Source: Chryseobacterium jejuense (GTDB lineage Bacteria > Bacteroidota > Bacteroidia > Flavobacteriales > Weeksellaceae). Taken from it: a DNA stretch of 64,000 bases. Under the pieces are notes generated by a model, which saw nothing but the letters and a program-made list of their open reading frames with translations, ran no database searches and had not been told where the DNA came from. A program made the translations under genes and the position numbers. Positions 60,866 through 64,000 of the stretch are shown one piece after another. The DNA is taken from assembly GCF_900100075.1 (NCBI RefSeq), contig NZ_FNEG01000008.1, forward strand, positions 145,875 to 209,874. Reading direction: 5' to 3'. Position 1 is the first letter of the stretch, and each line of letters opens with the position of its first letter.

Positions 60866-62020
60866 ATGAGTTCGATAAAAAAAGCACTGGAAGGATTTAA
60901 ATTAGGATGGTACCTTATAGCAGTTACTGTTCTTTGTTTATTTAAAATTGGATTTGCCTATTATGCATGTAATGGGTTTGCTTTTGCAGATTGGTTAATT
61001 AATTATCAGGATGGAGGATTTAAAAGGAGAGGGCTGCTGGGAACTGTTTTTGTTTTCTTCTATGATTCATTCTCTATCAAATTGCAGTATTCTGTTTTTG
61101 TAGCTCAGGCCATTGTTTATATCTTGTTTTTTTATCTTTTGTCATTACTATTTAAGGTAAAGCAAACTAATATTATAGACGTTTTCTTATTTCTTACCCC
61201 ATTTTGTTTGTGGGGATTTCTTTCCGATGCGGCAATTGGCTCTAGAAAAGATGGGATTTTGTGGTTGCTTTTCTCCATATTTACTTACTTTTTAATAAAG
61301 AATAAATATTCTGGATTTAGAGAGACTATTCTATTGATTTCTTTCTCTTTGTCCGTTTTTATTCATGAGAGTTTTATTTTTTATGCTCCTTATTTTTTAT
61401 TTATTCTGTTCCTTCATAGCAGGAAATTAGACATTCAAAAGAGTCTTAAAATAGTATTGGCTTTCTTTATTCCGGCAGTATTCATTTTTTTTATGGGAAA
61501 TATGAACCCGGATTATGGCAATACACTTCAGCTTGTTAAGGCCTGTGGTATTAACCTACAGGACTCAAATATTTTTCAATGGAAAGAAAATGAACTAATT
61601 AAGATTCAGTATTATAGAGAGCATTTCAATACAGTTAGTCTTTATGTGGTGAGTTTCACACTAGAGGTATTCTTCATACTCTATTATATCTTCATCATTA
61701 AGAAACAGGAACTTTCTAATAAGAGCCTTTTATTAATCACTTTTTCTATTTTGATTATATTGACAATTCCTCTGTTTTTAATTGCTATTGATGTGGGAAG
61801 ATGGTTGTATAATCACTTTATTCTTTTTTTCATTATCCTGATTTTCCAGCTTCCTGATAGGAAAGATGATATAAAAATAATGGACAGATCTTTGGTGAAT
61901 AATAAAAATATAATTTTCGTTTCACTTGTTCTTATTGCTGACTTTGTTTATCGTGTTCCATCATATGAGTTGGGCCTTGATATGGGATTGCCTCTAAAGC
62001 TTTTGTTGAAATTTTTTTAG
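60866..62020 (+). CDS. Polytopic membrane protein of unknown function, 2
   Basis: A 384-residue protein with roughly ten hydrophobic segments. It has ADWLINYQDGGFKRRGLLGT (about residues 43-62), in which the GGFKRRGLLG core is like that of membrane proteins of unknown function in surface-glycan loci, and FLSDAAIGSRKDGIL (about 122). HES near residue 168 may be a catalytic or metal motif. Likely partner of the preceding gene. Both are far from any glycosyltransferase in this window. Confidence 0.72.
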   Translation: MSSIKKALEGFKLGWYLIAVTVLCLFKIGFAYYACNGFAFADWLINYQDGGFKRRGLLGTVFVFFYDSFSIKLQYSVFVAQAIVYILFFYLLSLLFKVKQTNIIDVFLFLTPFCLWGFLSDAAIGSRKDGILWLLFSIFTYFLIKNKYSGFRETILLISFSLSVFIHESFIFYAPYFLFILFLHSRKLDIQKSLKIVLAFFIPAVFIFFMGNMNPDYGNTLQLVKACGINLQDSNIFQWKENELIKIQYYREHFNTVSLYVVSFTLEVFFILYYIFIIKKQELSNKSLLLITFSILIILTIPLFLIAIDVGRWLYNHFILFFIILIFQLPDRKDDIKIMDRSLVNNKNIIFVSLVLIADFVYRVPSYELGLDMGLPLKLLLKFF

Positions 62021-62597
62021 AAAAAACAATTGGATTTAACCCCATAAAACGATTAAAATACATTTTAAAATAGCTTATCATGATTAATCTAAAACAGGAA
62101 AAATATAAAAAATAGTGATGTAATTTATTTATTTTTTCAATTTTAATAGTGATGTTTTTTTTGAATGTTTTCACTATAATTATGTTTATGGTGGTTTAAA
62201 TTGTTTATTTTTCATTTATGACATATTCTTATTTAAAAATAGAATTTCTCTATTAAGGGAAATTTTTTTATTTTTTTTGGTAACTTCGTTAAAAATTTAA
62301 ATGTTAGCTATATCTGGAATTTTTAAGGATTTCTAAAACACATAGCCAGAAAACTAAAGAACACGTAATCAAAAAAATACGATCTGCCTACTTACAGATT
62401 ACTCTGTTCGCTGCCTTTTAAAATTACTTATAAGAATCTGATTTAATATACCCCGTTTTCCAGATAATAAATTTACGATCCTGACTTATCGACAAAGTTA
62501 GGGTTGGGATAGTATTTTGAATTCTATCTGATTTTCAAAATATTATTTGGATTATACATTCATTTTACCTTCTAAAACACGTTTAAATTCTTTTGGT
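62021..62597. other. A/T-rich intergenic region
   Basis: The first half is extremely A/T-rich with T runs (62150-62290). TAACTTCG at 62281-62288 is a weak -7 candidate. The next 300 bases would be a long leader with a small GATCTG / CAGATT hairpin (62381-62400). No supported gene. Confidence 0.4.
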
Positions 62598-64000
62598 ATG
62601 AAAAAAAGATTCATCTTAAAGATTTTTGTTGCAGTATTTTGTATTGCAGTATCTCATGCCTGGGCGAGGATAACACCCGTCCCCGAACCCGGTGAGACCA
62701 GTATTGGATTCAAACATATGACTGCTTTACCTCCCAGCACATATGATCTGGATCCTCTTATTATCATTTCACAAAATGTGAATGAGAGGGGATTGGTAGT
62801 TATGAAAGGAAACTTTCAAAAGCCCACTACCGCAGGAGATGTAAAGGTTACCATCAAGTACAAAGATGCCCAAAACAACTGGGTATCTCTATGGTGCAAA
62901 ACTTTTGCAGGGAATTATGACTATGATGAAGATCTTACAGCTAATTTCGAGCTGCCGCAATCTGTTTTGAGTGCACACTCCGTTAAAATTGAATTGAGTT
63001 CAAATGAGACGGTGACCAATTGGTCATCAGTTACATGGAATAAAAGTGTAAACCATTACAAGCAATCGGATTATACTTATGGGAACTGTGATTTGGATGA
63101 AAACCAATACACTCTTCTGTTTACCCCTAAAAAGAATGGAACCGTTGTGTATAACCCCAATGGAACTGTTTCCGGGGTAAAAGACAGGGTAACTTCTCAG
63201 CATTTGGCGAAAAAGCTGAATGATATTGTACTGTCTTTCCAGGGGAATGCTGCATTAGATAATTCCAATGCCAGTTCACCAGTGATTAACATTACAAACC
63301 CGAATAATCTTTCTACGATAGCAAGTTCACAGAAATATATTTATCAGAATAGTGATACCAGTCCTTTCGAGTTCTCTTATCATGATCCGGTGTATATGTT
63401 TGCAGGAAAATTTTCCAATGAAAGTTTCTTTATCAACTTCAGCAATTGGTTTTTACTAGCGTCTGATGGAGGTGAGGATTTAGGCAGGGGATATCTTGAT
63501 TTCACTAATCCTAATGCACTTGTCAACAAATATTATGGTCTTTATAACTATATCAATGAAAAACTGGGTGATGTTTTTACCAATCAGCAGCCTGTTGTTA
63601 TTGTGATCAGTAAAATTACTGGATTAAGAGTTTATAAAGCCAATGGTCAATATATTTCGCTTTCTGCCATAAGCAACTACAATACAATTAATGATTTTGG
63701 GTATCCACCTCTTAATGGCAAGCAGAGAGGTCCAGGTTCCGAAAACTTTTCGTTAAGTAATACCTCTCAGGCATCATTGTATGGTGTTGGTGCCATTAGA
63801 AACAGAAAAGTGATCAACAGCTGGAACGGTCCTATGAGACCTTTGATGGATATTGAAAGCGAGATCAATAAATTTATAAAATATGTAGGGATTTTTACCA
63901 ACCCGGTTACTGAGGAATGTCCTGTTTCCTGCTTTACAATCAATTCCGGAGCTGTATCTGATTATGCAGATTGGTCTAAAGCGCCCAACAGTTATATCTT
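62598..64000 (+). CDS. Secreted protein of unknown function, truncated by the window end
   Basis: The frame starts at ATG 62598 and stays open to base 64000 (467 codons seen). A signal peptide is present (MKKRFILKIFVAVFCIAVSH, cleavage after AWA). The mature part starts with RITPVPEPGETSIGFKHMTA and has several beta-rich segments, a conserved-looking WNKSVNHYKQSDYTYGNCDL stretch and two Cys in EECPVSCFTI near the end. No family recognised; probably a large surface protein. Confidence 0.8.
   Translation, partial: MKKRFILKIFVAVFCIAVSHAWARITPVPEPGETSIGFKHMTALPPSTYDLDPLIIISQNVNERGLVVMKGNFQKPTTAGDVKVTIKYKDAQNNWVSLWCKTFAGNYDYDEDLTANFELPQSVLSAHSVKIELSSNETVTNWSSVTWNKSVNHYKQSDYTYGNCDLDENQYTLLFTPKKNGTVVYNPNGTVSGVKDRVTSQHLAKKLNDIVLSFQGNAALDNSNASSPVINITNPNNLSTIASSQKYIYQNSDTSPFEFSYHDPVYMFAGKFSNESFFINFSNWFLLASDGGEDLGRGYLDFTNPNALVNKYYGLYNYINEKLGDVFTNQQPVVIVISKITGLRVYKANGQYISLSAISNYNTINDFGYPPLNGKQRGPGSENFSLSNTSQASLYGVGAIRNRKVINSWNGPMRPLMDIESEINKFIKYVGIFTNPVTEECPVSCFTINSGAVSDYADWSKAPNSYI

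Noticed and set aside
61932..62174. Minus-strand 80-codon frame across the end of the second membrane protein gene
   Set aside because: It overlaps the 3' end of a supported gene and A/T-rich DNA and has no coding character.
1..64000. CRISPR arrays, tRNA or rRNA genes, insertion sequences
   Set aside because: No regularly spaced repeats, no cloverleaf with a GTTCGA-type T loop in the intergenic gaps, and no transposase-like frame were seen.

Overview
The window looks like a chromosome segment of a Chryseobacterium-type member of the Flavobacteriia (Bacteroidota). Reasons: A/T-rich DNA; promoters with the Bacteroidota TTG / TAnnTTTG pattern; a type IX secretion C-terminal domain on a protease; a long Bacteroidota-type IleRS; tandem DUF6705-like lipoproteins; and a gene cluster matching the flexirubin (aryl polyene ester of a dialkylresorcinol) pathway. 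All calls come from reading the sequence; no database search was run.

Region 1 (1-16 kb) is mostly housekeeping: the end of a LysR-type regulator; metK behind a promoter and a SAM-II-like riboswitch; an ECF sigma factor; a HAD nucleotidase; two PepSY-like small proteins; an OmpR/histidine kinase pair; trpS; a CrtA-like monooxygenase with an unknown partner; a SanA/YdcF-like protein; lspA; a DksA-like protein with a degenerate finger; and ileS.

Region 2 (about 17.9-59.7 kb) is a flexirubin-type pigment cluster in several blocks. The plus-strand block (17.9-29.6 kb) encodes an adenylating ligase, a tyrosine ammonia-lyase that would make 4-coumarate, a ketoreductase, a ketosynthase, an ACP, a LpxL-like acyltransferase, a CrtI-like oxidoreductase and a C45-type acyltransferase lipoprotein. 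A halogenase-like flavoprotein is divergent from it. Minus-strand block A (40.2-32.6 kb) has a KS-like half protein, ACP, KS, a KS with no active site (chain-length-factor-like), a deacetylase, LolA, a lipoprotein, a dehydratase and a glycosyltransferase-DUF2062 fusion. Minus-strand block B (49.1-44.0 kb) has a conserved unknown, a BtrH-like acyltransferase, an ABC exporter, a thioesterase and a KS. Minus-strand block C (59.7-53.1 kb) has an MMPL/acyltransferase fusion, darA, darB and two hotdog dehydratases. Together they could make an aryl polyene from coumarate and a dialkylresorcinol, join them, and move the product to the outer membrane.

Plus-strand islands separate these blocks: an M36 protease with a T9SS signal (29.9-32.6 kb); a JAMM-motif lipoprotein followed by four tandem lipoprotein paralogues joined by 1-nt TAATG overlaps (40.3-44.0 kb); and an M16 protease (49.6-52.5 kb). 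The second island is the best candidate for an undescribed system, possibly effector plus immunity.

Region 3 (59.9-64 kb) has two polytopic membrane proteins and the start of a secreted protein that runs off the window. Intergenic DNA holds several dispersed palindromic repeat families and one parS-like site. No tRNA, rRNA, CRISPR array or transposase was seen.
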